Positions 18,632 to 26,531 of a stretch of DNA of 64,000 nt are shown here, piece after piece. The number at the start of each line of letters is the position of its first letter. Position 1 is the stretch's first letter. The notes beneath the pieces were generated by a model. It ran no database searches and was not told the origin of the DNA. It saw nothing but the letters and a program-made list of their open reading frames with translations. The stretch is from Nocardia inohanensis NBRC 100128 (GTDB lineage: Bacteria > Actinomycetota > Actinomycetes > Mycobacteriales > Mycobacteriaceae), in assembly GCF_001612945.1 (NCBI RefSeq), contig NZ_BDBK01000007.1, forward strand, positions 124,001-188,000, written 5' to 3'. A program made the translations under genes and the position numbers.

Positions 18632-19663
18632 CTACTTGGCGCACCTTCCGTAACCCATCTGACCACCGGGGGTGCTGACCAGGAGCGGCTTACCGTCGGG
18701 GCCGTCGATCATGATGTCGGTGCCGCAGACGTAGATGTTCAGGAACGAGCCGTAGGAGCCGATGCGGACCAGCTTCCGGTAGGACTCGGGCAGGTTCTGG
18801 ATCAGCCACTCCAGCTCGTCGCCCTGATCGTCGAGAGCCGTTGCGGTGCGGCCCAATTGCTGCACGGTGCTCTTCAGATCCGGCCGGGCCGCCTGCAACA
18901 GCGCGGTGAGATCGCCGGTGGCGCCGGAGATCCGGGGAATCGCGTCGCCGATCGGGTCCTTGTCGGCGGCCAGGCCGCTGACCAGGCGCTGCAATTCGTC
19001 CAGCGTGGTGCCGAAGGCTTCGTCCCGCTCGTCGATGGTGCCGAGCACCGTCTTCAGGTTCTCGATCACGCTGCCGATCAAGGCATCTCGTTCGGCCAGG
19101 GTCTTGCCGAAGGAACCGCCGCTGTTCAGCAGCGACACCAGCGTGCCGCCCTGCCCCTGGAACACCTGCATCAACGCCTCGGTGAGATCGTTGACCTGGG
19201 TCGGATCCAGACCGCGCAGCAGCGGTTTGAACCCGCCCAGCAGCATGTCCAGATCCAGTGCGGGCTTGGTGTTGTTCGTGTCGAGGGTGCCGCCGGACTT
19301 CAGGGTCTTGGTGTCACCCGAGCCCTCCATCAGCTCCAGATACCGGTCCCCGACCAGGTTCTCGTAGCGGATGGTGGCCTTGGTGCTGGTGTAGAGCGTG
19401 TACTTGCGGTCCACGTCGAAGTCGACGTGCGCCAGCTTGTCCTTGCCCACGTAGACCTTGTTGACCGTGCCGACCGGCACCCCGGCGATGCGCACCTTGG
19501 ACCCGGGCAGCATGCCCGAGGAGTTGGTGAACACCGCGTGGTAGCCGTTCTCGCGGGAGAACCGCATCTGGCTGAAGATCACCCCGAGCATGGCCAGCAC
19601 GAGCACCATGACGAGGGTGAACAGACCGAGCTTGACGGTCACCGCACGCGGTTTGAACTTCAC
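18632..19663 (-). CDS. mce4B: Mce4B, sterol-importer subunit
   Basis: A 343-residue MCE protein. VKFKPRAVTVKLGLFTLVMVLVLAMLGVIFSQ is the membrane anchor. The MCE domain reads GMLPGSKVRIAGVPVGTVNKVYVGKDKLAHVDFDV, with RYENLVGDRYLELMEG after it. The C-terminal end has a cysteine-bearing VCGTDIMIDGPDGKPLLVSTPGGQMGYGRCAK. The GTG at 19663 overlaps the mce4A stop as GTGA, the pattern seen across this operon. Confidence 0.92.
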   Translation of the reverse strand: MKFKPRAVTVKLGLFTLVMVLVLAMLGVIFSQMRFSRENGYHAVFTNSSGMLPGSKVRIAGVPVGTVNKVYVGKDKLAHVDFDVDRKYTLYTSTKATIRYENLVGDRYLELMEGSGDTKTLKSGGTLDTNNTKPALDLDMLLGGFKPLLRGLDPTQVNDLTEALMQVFQGQGGTLVSLLNSGGSFGKTLAERDALIGSVIENLKTVLGTIDERDEAFGTTLDELQRLVSGLAADKDPIGDAIPRISGATGDLTALLQAARPDLKSTVQQLGRTATALDDQGDELEWLIQNLPESYRKLVRIGSYGSFLNIYVCGTDIMIDGPDGKPLLVSTPGGQMGYGRCAK

Positions 19664-20898
19664 TTCTTCACCCCCGGGATGCCGCCGAACAGCCACTCGA
19701 ACACATTCGAATTGAAGTGCGGGACGGTAACCGGCTGGAAGACCGTGCCCTCGGAGGTGTCGGTGACGTAGTACTTGGCGTTCTGGCCGGGCACATTGTC
19801 GAGCACGCCGGTGCAGTTCGGGCCGCCGGTGGCATTCACCTTCGGCAGATCCTGCGGGTACTTGTACGGTTCGCCGCCGGGCATGACGCCGGCGTTCATC
19901 GTGACCGCGGGGTACCGGCCGCCGAAGATGTCGTCCACGATCGGCATATTCGAGCCCAGGCCGACGATGGTGCAGAAGATGGCGGAACGGTATTCGTACA
20001 GCGTGCCCGTGGTCGGCTTCAGCAGATTGAGCGCCTGCGCCAGCGGCGCACCGGTCTCGTTCAGGATCGGCGTGGCCGTGTTCGACAACCCGGTCAGCTC
20101 CAGCAGCATGCTGTCCAGCTGCCGCTGCTCGGCCACCAGGGTGGCCGCGGTGACCTGGGCATTGTCGGTGGTACGCAGTAGATCCGGCACGGTGTCGGCG
20201 TAGGTGCCGGTGACGGCGGTGGTCTTGCGCAGATCGTCTTGCAGGGTGGGCAGGCTCGGGTTGATCTCGCGCAGCATCTCGTCGGCGTTCACCAGCGTCT
20301 GGCCGAGCTGATCACCACGGCCCTGGAGCGCCGAACCCAGCGCGGTCAGGGTGGCGTTCAGCTTCTCCGGCTCGACCTTGGCGAGCACATCGCCCAGGTG
20401 CTGGAAGATGGTGTTGAACTCGACGGTCACCGCGGCGGCCTGCACGGTCGAACCCGCGTGCAGCGAATCCTTCGAGGCGTTTTCCGGCGCAACGAAATTG
20501 ATGTACTTGGCGCCGAACACGGTGGTGGATCGGATATCCACCACGGCGTTGGCCGGCACCATCTTCAATTTGTCGGGGTCGAGCGCCAATTCGATATTCG
20601 CGCCCTGGGAAGTATTGGTAATTCCCGAGACTTTCCCGATTTCGACGCCCCGGATCTTCACCTTGGCGTCGGGGTCCAGCACCAGGCCGCTGCGCGGGGC
20701 CGCGACGGTCACCTTGACGGTGTTCTCGAAACCGCCGGCGAACATCACCAGGCAGATCGCCACGGCGCCGACCAGGCCCAGCACCAGGCCGAGCCCGGCC
20801 AGCTTGACGACCCAGCCCTGTTCGAGAGTTCGCTTGGGCCTTGGTTTTTGCGCGAAGGCCGGGCCGATCTGGCCCGGGCCCATGTCACTTGAAGTCAC
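19660..20898 (-). CDS. mce4A: Mce4A, sterol-importer subunit
   Basis: A 412-residue MCE protein, the first of the six. A cytoplasmic lysine/arginine-rich stretch (PRPKRTLEQGW) precedes one membrane segment (about residues 30-55). The MCE domain follows (SGLVLDPDAKVKIRGVEIGKVSGITNTSQGANIELAL), with ATTVFGAKYINFVAPE-like strands (RSTTVFGAKYINFVAPENAS). The C-terminal domain holds several cysteines. Start is GTG at 20898, 11 bases after yrbE4B; an ATG at 20883 is an alternative. The set is called Mce4 rather than Mce1-3 because hsd4A, fdxD, fadE26 and fadE27 follow, as in M. tuberculosis. Confidence 0.93.
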   Translation of the reverse strand: MTSSDMGPGQIGPAFAQKPRPKRTLEQGWVVKLAGLGLVLGLVGAVAICLVMFAGGFENTVKVTVAAPRSGLVLDPDAKVKIRGVEIGKVSGITNTSQGANIELALDPDKLKMVPANAVVDIRSTTVFGAKYINFVAPENASKDSLHAGSTVQAAAVTVEFNTIFQHLGDVLAKVEPEKLNATLTALGSALQGRGDQLGQTLVNADEMLREINPSLPTLQDDLRKTTAVTGTYADTVPDLLRTTDNAQVTAATLVAEQRQLDSMLLELTGLSNTATPILNETGAPLAQALNLLKPTTGTLYEYRSAIFCTIVGLGSNMPIVDDIFGGRYPAVTMNAGVMPGGEPYKYPQDLPKVNATGGPNCTGVLDNVPGQNAKYYVTDTSEGTVFQPVTVPHFNSNVFEWLFGGIPGVKK

Positions 20899-20909
20899 CA
20901 GTCGCCGCC

Positions 20910-21761
20910 CTACCCGGAGAGATGGAAATTGCCGGAGGTGCCGTAGATGGCCAGCGAGATCAGCAAGGTCACCATGACGACCGCGATCAGAGAGGCGCGC
21001 ACCGCGTTGCCGACGGCCTCACCGACGCCGACGGGGCCGCCGGCGGCGTGGTAGCCGTAATAGGTGTGGATCGCCATGACGGCCAGCGCCATGAAGATGG
21101 CCTGACCGAACGACCACAGGATGTCGCTGGGGATCAGGAAGGTCTCGAAGTAGTGGTCGTACACACCGGCCGACTGACCGTAGATGCCCACTGTCGCAAA
21201 GCGACTCGCCAGGAAGGAGGCGATCACCGCGAGCGAGTACAGCGGGATGACCGCGATCATGCCCGCCAGGATGCGGGTGCCGACCAGGAACGGCACCGGC
21301 CGGATGGCCATCACCTCGAGGGCGTCGATCTCTTCGGAGACGCGCATGGCGCCCAATTGTGCCGTCGTACCGGCGCCGAGCGTGGCCGCCAGGCCGATGC
21401 CCGAGATAACCGGCGCGGCGATGCGGACGTTGATGAAGGCGGCGAAGAAGCCGGTGAGGGCCTCGACGCCGATATTGCCGAGCGAGCTGTAGCCCTGCAC
21501 GGCGATGGTGCTGCCGGCTGCCAGGGTGAGGAAGCAGACGATCACGACGGTGCCGCCGATGACCGCGAGAGCGCCTGTGCCCATGGAGATCTCGGCGATC
21601 AGCCGGATGGTCTCGGTGCGGTAGTGCACCAGCGCCTTGGGCACCGAGGCGATCGACTGCGCGTAGAAGACCGCGTGCTTGCCGATCGAGTCCAGGCGGT
21701 CCGAGAAGCGTTGAAAACGCCGGGTCACCTTGGGGAAACGAGATTGGATCACGAATGCCAT
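20910..21761 (-). CDS. yrbE4B: YrbE4B, ABC-type permease of the Mce4 importer
   Basis: A 283-residue MlaE/YrbE permease with about five to six membrane segments. Diagnostic stretches are IAAPVISGIGLAATLGAGTTAQLGAMRVSEEIDALEVMAI (the conserved EEIDAL coupling helix for the MceG ATPase) and HAAGGPVGVGEAVGNAVRASL. Together with YrbE4A it should form the inner-membrane channel, powered by an ATPase encoded elsewhere (no mceG/mkl gene in the window). The ATG at 21761 starts MAFVIQSRFP, four bases after the yrbE4A stop. Confidence 0.95.
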   Translation of the reverse strand: MAFVIQSRFPKVTRRFQRFSDRLDSIGKHAVFYAQSIASVPKALVHYRTETIRLIAEISMGTGALAVIGGTVVIVCFLTLAAGSTIAVQGYSSLGNIGVEALTGFFAAFINVRIAAPVISGIGLAATLGAGTTAQLGAMRVSEEIDALEVMAIRPVPFLVGTRILAGMIAVIPLYSLAVIASFLASRFATVGIYGQSAGVYDHYFETFLIPSDILWSFGQAIFMALAVMAIHTYYGYHAAGGPVGVGEAVGNAVRASLIAVVMVTLLISLAIYGTSGNFHLSG

Positions 21762-21765
21762 CTGA

Positions 21766-22530
21766 TCACCGCGCCGTGAACTTGATACTGATGGCGGTGA
21801 CCACGACATTGATGACGAACAGGGCCATGAAGGCGAAGACGACGGTCTGGTTCACCGCGTCGCCGACGCTCTTGGGCCCGCCCTTGACGTTCAGGCCCAG
21901 GTAACAGGCGACGAGTCCGGCGACGAGTCCGAACAGCATGGCCTTGACCTCGGAGAAGACCACCTCGGGCAGATGGGTCAGCAGCGTGATGCCGTTGACG
22001 AAGGCGCCCGGGTTCACGTCCTGCAAGAAGACCGAGAACAGGAACCCGCCCAGGATGCCGATGGTGGAGACGAGGCCGTTGAGCATGGCCGCCACGAACA
22101 TGGAGGCGAGCACGCGGGGAACCACCAGGCGGTGCACCGGGTCGATACCCAGCACGCGCATGGCGTCGATCTCTTCGCGGATGGTGCGCGCGCCGAGGTC
22201 GGCGCAGATGGCGGTGGCGCCCGCGCCGGCGACGATGAGCACGGTGACCATCGGGCCGATCTGGGTGATGGAGCCGAAGGCCGCGCCCGCGCCCGAGAGG
22301 TCCGCTGCGCCGATTTCGCGGAGCAGGATGTTGAGGGTGAAGCTCACCAGCACGGTGAACGGAATCGCGACCATGAGTGTCGGAAACATGGACACCCGTG
22401 CGATGAACCAAGCCTGATCGATGAATTCCCGTCGCTGAAACGGGGGCCGTACCGCGGCGCGAGCGACATCGCCGGCGAGTTCGAAGAACCCTCCGACCGC
22501 CCGCAGCGGTACGGCAAGGACTTCATTCAT
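21766..22530 (-). CDS. yrbE4A: YrbE4A, ABC-type permease of the Mce4 importer
   Basis: A 254-residue MlaE/YrbE permease, the same length as M. tuberculosis YrbE4A. It has the EEIDAMRVLGIDPVHRLVVPRVLA coupling region, GAGATAICADLGARTIR and about five membrane segments. It is the first gene of the mce4 operon. Upstream lie a perfect inverted repeat (22568-22590) and a KstR-type site (22605-22618), so transcription probably starts here and is repressed by KstR in the absence of sterol intermediates. Confidence 0.95.
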   Translation of the reverse strand: MNEVLAVPLRAVGGFFELAGDVARAAVRPPFQRREFIDQAWFIARVSMFPTLMVAIPFTVLVSFTLNILLREIGAADLSGAGAAFGSITQIGPMVTVLIVAGAGATAICADLGARTIREEIDAMRVLGIDPVHRLVVPRVLASMFVAAMLNGLVSTIGILGGFLFSVFLQDVNPGAFVNGITLLTHLPEVVFSEVKAMLFGLVAGLVACYLGLNVKGGPKSVGDAVNQTVVFAFMALFVINVVVTAISIKFTAR

Positions 22531-22567
22531 TCCCGCTATTCCTCCTGCCCCTGCCTAGCTATAGCAC

Positions 22568-22590
22568 CCGAGATCAGAATGTGATCTCGG
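22568..22590. promoter_or_regulatory. perfect inverted repeat in the mce4 leader
   Basis: Nine-base arms CCGAGATCA and TGATCTCGG with a 5-base centre, lying 38 bases upstream of the yrbE4A start and 14 bases downstream of the KstR-type site. It is not a KstR or KstR2 motif. It could be a second operator or a leader hairpin. Confidence 0.5.
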
Positions 22591-22604
22591 TCCCGCTCCA
22601 AGAT

Positions 22605-22618
22605 TAGAACACGTTCTC
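22605..22618. promoter_or_regulatory. KstR operator of the mce4 operon
   Basis: TAGAACACGTTCTC matches the known KstR pattern TnnAACnnGTTnTA except at the last base. It lies 75 bases upstream of yrbE4A. Confidence 0.85.
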
Positions 22619-22682
22619 GTGCCATCCGGGAAGGGTTCGATAGTTTTGAACAGGGAATCTTTCTGAACTTTTGACCAGTTTC

Positions 22683-22696
22683 CAGAACGTGTTCAC
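22683..22696. promoter_or_regulatory. second KstR-like site upstream of mce4
   Basis: The core AACGTGTT is intact (CAGAACGTGTTCAC) but both outer positions differ from the KstR pattern. It lies 78 bases upstream of the first site, about seven helical turns, which could allow looping or paired binding. Confidence 0.6.
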
Positions 22697-22795
22697 CCCA
22701 GAAGCAGCGTCAGACCGGTGCCACCTTTGTGAGCCGCCACACATAGTTGATCCCCATTCCTACCAACGATCGACCGCTTGATCAACCGCAGGGGC

Positions 22796-22811
22796 GGGGG
22801 CACGCGCCCCC
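22796..22811 (-). terminator. hairpin after hsd4A
   Basis: GGGGGC and GCCCCC arms with a 4-base loop, 22 bases past the hsd4A stop. It supports hsd4A and mce4 being separate transcripts. The rest of the 302-base gap (22531-22832) holds the KstR-type sites and the inverted repeat and no gene. Confidence 0.5.
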
Positions 22812-22832
22812 ACCGACTGAAGTTAGGACGAA

Positions 22833-23735
22833 CTAACCGAGATCCATCAGCGATGACGCGGAAAACGTGGCAGCCGAAGGACGTTCGGCGAAATAACCAC
22901 CCAGCGATGCGGCCAGACCCTCGCGGGACCATTCACCCTCGGTGTCGAAACGCTGCTCGACCACCGGGGCGGCCATCAAAGCCACCATCGGACCATAGAC
23001 GACGAAGAGCTGTCCGTTGATCGACTCGGCCGCAGGCGAGGCCAAATATCCCACCAAGTGGGCGACATGGTCGGGCGAGAGTGGATCGATGCCGTCCTCG
23101 GGGGCGGCCGAGAAGACCTTCTCGGTCATGGCGGTGCGGGCGCGCGGGCAGATGGCGTTGGCGCGCACGCCGAAACGCGACAGGGCGCGCGAGGCCGACA
23201 GGGTCAGCGCGGTGATACCGGCTTTGGCGGCACCGTAATTGGCCTGCCCCTCGGGACCGAGCAGACCCGCCTCGGAGGAGGTGTTGACGATGCGGCCGTA
23301 GACCGGGCCGTCGGCCGCCTTGGACTTGCCCCGCCAGTAGGCGCCCGCATTGCGGGTCAGCAGGAAGTGGCCGCGCAGGTGCACGGCGATCACCGCGTCG
23401 AAGTCCTCGTCGGACATGTTGAACAGCATCTTGTCCCGGGTGATCCCGGCATTGTTGACCACGATGTCCAAGCGGTCGAAGGTGTTCTCGGCGGCGGAGA
23501 TCAGGGCGTCGGCGGTGGATCGCTCGGCAATGCTGCCGGCCACGAATTCGGCCTTCACGCCCAGCTCGCGAATATCGGCGAGGGTTGCGGAGACCGCGTC
23601 GTTCTCGGCAAGGTCGTTGACGATGACCGAGGCGCCGGCCCGGGCCAGTTCGAGGGCTTCGGCCCGGCCCAGCCCGGCGCCCGCGCCGGTGACGATCGCT
23701 ACCCGGCCGGCAAGACTTACATCAGAATCGCTCAC
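22833..23735 (-). CDS. hsd4A: 17-beta-hydroxysteroid dehydrogenase-type SDR, Hsd4A
   Basis: A 300-residue SDR with cofactor motif VTGAGAGLGRAEALEL, NNAGITRDKMLFNM, and the catalytic triad Ser (NTSSEAGLLG), Tyr and Lys (NYGAAKAG). It resembles Rv3502c, next to yrbE4A in M. tuberculosis, and the dehydrogenase domain of multifunctional peroxisomal enzyme 2. Members oxidise the 22- or 24-hydroxyacyl-CoA of the sterol side chain, and some act on the 17-hydroxyl group. A KstR operator lies 12 bases upstream of the start. The C-terminal part beyond the catalytic core (FDTEGEWSREGLAASLGGYFAERPSAATFS) is typical of this subgroup. Confidence 0.87.
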   Translation of the reverse strand: MSDSDVSLAGRVAIVTGAGAGLGRAEALELARAGASVIVNDLAENDAVSATLADIRELGVKAEFVAGSIAERSTADALISAAENTFDRLDIVVNNAGITRDKMLFNMSDEDFDAVIAVHLRGHFLLTRNAGAYWRGKSKAADGPVYGRIVNTSSEAGLLGPEGQANYGAAKAGITALTLSASRALSRFGVRANAICPRARTAMTEKVFSAAPEDGIDPLSPDHVAHLVGYLASPAAESINGQLFVVYGPMVALMAAPVVEQRFDTEGEWSREGLAASLGGYFAERPSAATFSASSLMDLG

Positions 23736-23746
23736 CGGCCCGACTC

Positions 23747-23760
23747 TAGAACGTGTTACA
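23747..23760. promoter_or_regulatory. KstR operator of hsd4A
   Basis: TAGAACGTGTTACA fits TnnAACnnGTTnTA with one mismatch near the end. It sits 12 bases upstream of hsd4A, between it and fdxD. Confidence 0.85.
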
Positions 23761-23780
23761 CCCAGCGAGCAAGGCTGGCG

Positions 23781-23969
23781 TCAGACGATCTTCAAAGCCG
23801 CCTTCGGGCACTGGAGCACGGCATCGCGGACATCGTCCTCGAGTTCGGCCGGGACCTCCTGGCCGATGATGTGCAATTGGTCGTCATCATCGAGTTCGAA
23901 CACGTCGGGGGCGTATCCGACACAGATTCCGTTCGCCTCGCACTGGTCGAGATCGACGGTGACCTTCAT
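23781..23969 (-). CDS. fdxD: small ferredoxin, FdxD-like
   Basis: A 62-residue [3Fe-4S]-type ferredoxin with cysteines at 10, 16 and 54 (C-x5-C and C-P), the usual set for the actinobacterial ferredoxins that serve P450s and other oxygenases. It matches Rv3503c by position, between hsd4A and fadE26. The ATG at 23969 has AAGGAG six bases upstream; a longer start at 23987 is not supported. It is a candidate electron donor for CYP125 or another sterol oxygenase. Confidence 0.88.
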   Translation of the reverse strand: MKVTVDLDQCEANGICVGYAPDVFELDDDDQLHIIGQEVPAELEDDVRDAVLQCPKAALKIV

Positions 23970-24057
23970 AGCTGACTCCTTAACCACAGGTGTTGGCCAA
24001 CCCTAACAAGCGGAGGCCGCACCGGATAGGAAGTCAACCCTCATTTGCTGGCCATAC

Positions 24058-24071
24058 TGGAACATGTTTCA
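24058..24071. promoter_or_regulatory. KstR operator between fdxD and fadE26
   Basis: TGGAACATGTTTCA, with core AAC-AT-GTT. It lies 52 bases upstream of fadE26 and 88 bases upstream of fdxD on the opposite strand, so it can control both divergent genes. Confidence 0.75.
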
Positions 24072-24123
24072 CCTGCTGTGTCATGATCGGCTGAACCGAG
24101 AAACGAAGGCTTGAGGTACTGCT

Positions 24124-25317
24124 ATGCGGATCGCATACACGCCGCAACAGGAACAGCTGCGTGCTGAGCTGCGTGACTATTTCGCCAAACTGATCACTCC
24201 CGAACGGCGGCAGGCGCTTTCGGCCCAGACCGGTGAGTACGGCGAGGGCAATGTCTACCGTGAGGTCGTCGCGGAAATGGGGCGCGACGGCTGGCTCGCG
24301 CTCGGCTGGCCGAAAGAGTACGGCGGCCAGGATCGTTCGACCATGGATCAGCTGATCTTCACCGACGAGGCCGCCGTCGCGGGCGCCCCGGTGCCGTTCC
24401 TGACCATCAACTCGGTGGCGCCGACGATCATGCACTACGGCACCGAGGAGCAGAAGCAGTTCTTCCTGCCCAAGATCGCCGCGGGTGAATTGCACTTCGC
24501 CATCGGTTATTCCGAGCCGGGCGCGGGCACCGACCTGGCCTCGCTGCGCACCTCCGCGGTGCGCGACGGCGACGAGTGGGTGATCAACGGGCAGAAGATG
24601 TGGACCTCGCTGATCGCCTACGCCGACTACGTGTGGCTGGCCGCGCGCACCGATCCGAATGCCAAGAAGCACAAGGGCATTTCGATGTTCATCATGCCGA
24701 CCACGGCCGCGGGCTTCTCCTGGACCCCGGTGCACACCATGGCCGGTCCGGATACCTCCGCCACCTACTACCAGGACGTGCGGGTCAAGCACTCCGACAT
24801 GGTGGGGCCGGAGAACGGCGGCTGGTCGCTGGTCACCAACCAGCTCAATCACGAGCGGGTCGCGCTGACCTCGTCCGCGCCGCTGGCGCTGGCGGTCGCG
24901 CAGACCACCGAGTGGGCGCGCAATACCAAGACCGCCAACGGTTCCCGGGTCATCGATCAGGAATGGGTGCAGATCGCGCTGGCGAAGATCCACTCCAAGG
25001 TTGAGTACCTGAAGCTGCTGAACTGGGAGGTGGCCTCGCGCGCCGACGCCGGCGGGGATGCCGCGCCCCGCCCGTGGGATGCCTCCACCTGCAAGGTGTT
25101 CGGCACCGAGCTGGCCACCGAGGCCTACCGCACCCTGATGGAGATCCTGGGACCGCAGGCGTACCTGCGCCAGGATTCCGCGGGCGCACAGCTGCGGGGC
25201 CGGCTCGAGCGCATGCACCGCGCCTGCCTGATCCTCACCTTCGGCGGCGGCACCAACGAGGTGCAGCGCGACATCATCGCGATGACCGCCCTCAAGCAGC
25301 CCGCCGCGGCGCGCTGA
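24124..25317 (+). CDS. fadE26: acyl-CoA dehydrogenase subunit FadE26 (ChsE4)
   Basis: A 397-residue acyl-CoA dehydrogenase with the N-terminal helical domain, the GYSEPGAGTDLASLRTSA and NGQKMWTSLIAYADYVWLAAR FAD/substrate motifs and the C-terminal FGGGTNEVQRDIIAMTAL tail. With the next gene it should form the alpha2-beta2 enzyme ChsE4-ChsE5, which dehydrogenates the C5 side-chain CoA thioester of cholesterol. Order and length match Rv3504. The ATG at 24124 follows a weak GAGG at 24112-24115. The two genes are 19 bases apart and so form an operon, controlled by the upstream KstR-type site. Confidence 0.92.
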   Translation: MRIAYTPQQEQLRAELRDYFAKLITPERRQALSAQTGEYGEGNVYREVVAEMGRDGWLALGWPKEYGGQDRSTMDQLIFTDEAAVAGAPVPFLTINSVAPTIMHYGTEEQKQFFLPKIAAGELHFAIGYSEPGAGTDLASLRTSAVRDGDEWVINGQKMWTSLIAYADYVWLAARTDPNAKKHKGISMFIMPTTAAGFSWTPVHTMAGPDTSATYYQDVRVKHSDMVGPENGGWSLVTNQLNHERVALTSSAPLALAVAQTTEWARNTKTANGSRVIDQEWVQIALAKIHSKVEYLKLLNWEVASRADAGGDAAPRPWDASTCKVFGTELATEAYRTLMEILGPQAYLRQDSAGAQLRGRLERMHRACLILTFGGGTNEVQRDIIAMTALKQPAAAR

Positions 25318-25336
25318 TCGAAAGCGGGTACACATC

Positions 25337-26458
25337 ATGGATTTCACTCTCACCGAGGCCCAGCAGGATCTGGCGCGCCTCACCGCCGAAGTGACCGGCA
25401 AGCTGGTCACCGCCGATCGTCTGCGCGAACTCGACAAGAACACCGCGGCCGACGGTAACCCCACCGTCCGCTTCGACGCCCCGCTGTGGGCCTCGCTCGC
25501 CGAGACCGGCGTACTGGCCGCCGCGCTCCCGGAAACCGTGGGCGGCAGCGACTTCGGCGTGCTCGAACAAGCCGCCATCCTGCGCGAACTCGGCAAGTCC
25601 GTGGCGGCCGTGCCGTACCTGTGGTCGATCGTGCTGGGCGCGGGCGCGCTGGCGAAGTTCGGTTCCGAAGCCCAGCGGGCGCTGGCCGGTCAGGCCGCCA
25701 CCGGCTCGGTCATCCTCACCGCGGCGCTGGCCGAGGAGCGCAACTGGGAGCCGGCCAAGCCGGTCACCACCGCCGCCGACGAGAACGGCTGGCGCGTCAC
25801 CGGTCTCAAGACCACCGTGCCGTTCGCGGCACAGGCGTCGCGAATCCTGGTCCCCGCCACCGTCGATGGCGTGCCCGCGGTCTTCCTGGTCGATCCGTCG
25901 GACGCCACCGTGCGCGTCCAGGACCAGATCGTCACCGACCGCTCCCCCGAGGCCGAGATCGAATTCGCCGGCGCCCCGGCCGAATTGGTCGGCACCGTGG
26001 AGCAGGGCGCGGAGATCCTGACCTGGCTGCTCGAGCACGCCTGGCTCGGCCTGGCCGCCACCCAGCTCGGCACCCTGGAGAAGGGGCTCGAACTGGTCGC
26101 CGACTACGCCCGCGAACGCGAGCAGTTCAATCGCAAGATCGGCAGCTTCCAGGCCGTGGCGCAGCGCCTGGCCGACGCCTACATCGACATTCAGGGTGTG
26201 CGCCTGGCCGTCCAGCAGGCGGCTTGGCGTCTCGCGGAGGGCCTGCCCGCCGCCAACGAGGTCCACACCGCCAAGTACTGGGCCGCCGAAGCCGGTCACC
26301 GCGTCGCCCACACCGTGGTGCACGTGCACGGCGGTGTCGGCATCGACCGCGACCACATCGTCAACCAGTACTTCACCGCCGCCAAGCACAACGAGTTCGC
26401 GCTCGGCGGAGCGACCGATCACCTGCGCGCCCTGGGCGCGAGCTTCGCCGTCCAATGA
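25337..26458 (+). CDS. fadE27: acyl-CoA dehydrogenase subunit FadE27 (ChsE5)
   Basis: A 373-residue acyl-CoA dehydrogenase-like protein, partner of FadE26 and homologue of Rv3505. The fold is seen in SFQAVAQRLADAYIDIQGVRLAVQQAAW and in HVHGGVGIDRDHIVNQYFTAAKH. It lacks the usual GYSEPGAGSD-type FAD motif (it has ALAEERNWEP at that place), as expected for the non-identical subunit of a steroid-type heterotetramer in which the two chains share one active site. A strong terminator follows. Confidence 0.92.
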   Translation: MDFTLTEAQQDLARLTAEVTGKLVTADRLRELDKNTAADGNPTVRFDAPLWASLAETGVLAAALPETVGGSDFGVLEQAAILRELGKSVAAVPYLWSIVLGAGALAKFGSEAQRALAGQAATGSVILTAALAEERNWEPAKPVTTAADENGWRVTGLKTTVPFAAQASRILVPATVDGVPAVFLVDPSDATVRVQDQIVTDRSPEAEIEFAGAPAELVGTVEQGAEILTWLLEHAWLGLAATQLGTLEKGLELVADYAREREQFNRKIGSFQAVAQRLADAYIDIQGVRLAVQQAAWRLAEGLPAANEVHTAKYWAAEAGHRVAHTVVHVHGGVGIDRDHIVNQYFTAAKHNEFALGGATDHLRALGASFAVQ

Positions 26459-26470
26459 CCTGACGAAAGC

Positions 26471-26503
26471 AGCGGCGGTGGCACATAATGTGCCACCGCC
26501 GCT
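26471..26503 (+). terminator. terminator of the fadE26-fadE27 operon
   Basis: A perfect stem with 16-base arms (AGCGGCGGTGGCACAT and its complement) and a tiny loop, followed by TTGCTTTTC. It begins 13 bases after the fadE27 stop codon and may also serve the convergent gene at 26532. Confidence 0.9.
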
Positions 26504-26531
26504 TTGCTTTTCGACAGCTGTCGCGCCGCTC

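Noticed and set aside
12407..22530. Assignment as mce1, mce2 or mce3 operon
   Set aside because: The flanking hsd4A-fdxD-fadE26-fadE27, otsA on the other side and KstR-type sites are specific to mce4.
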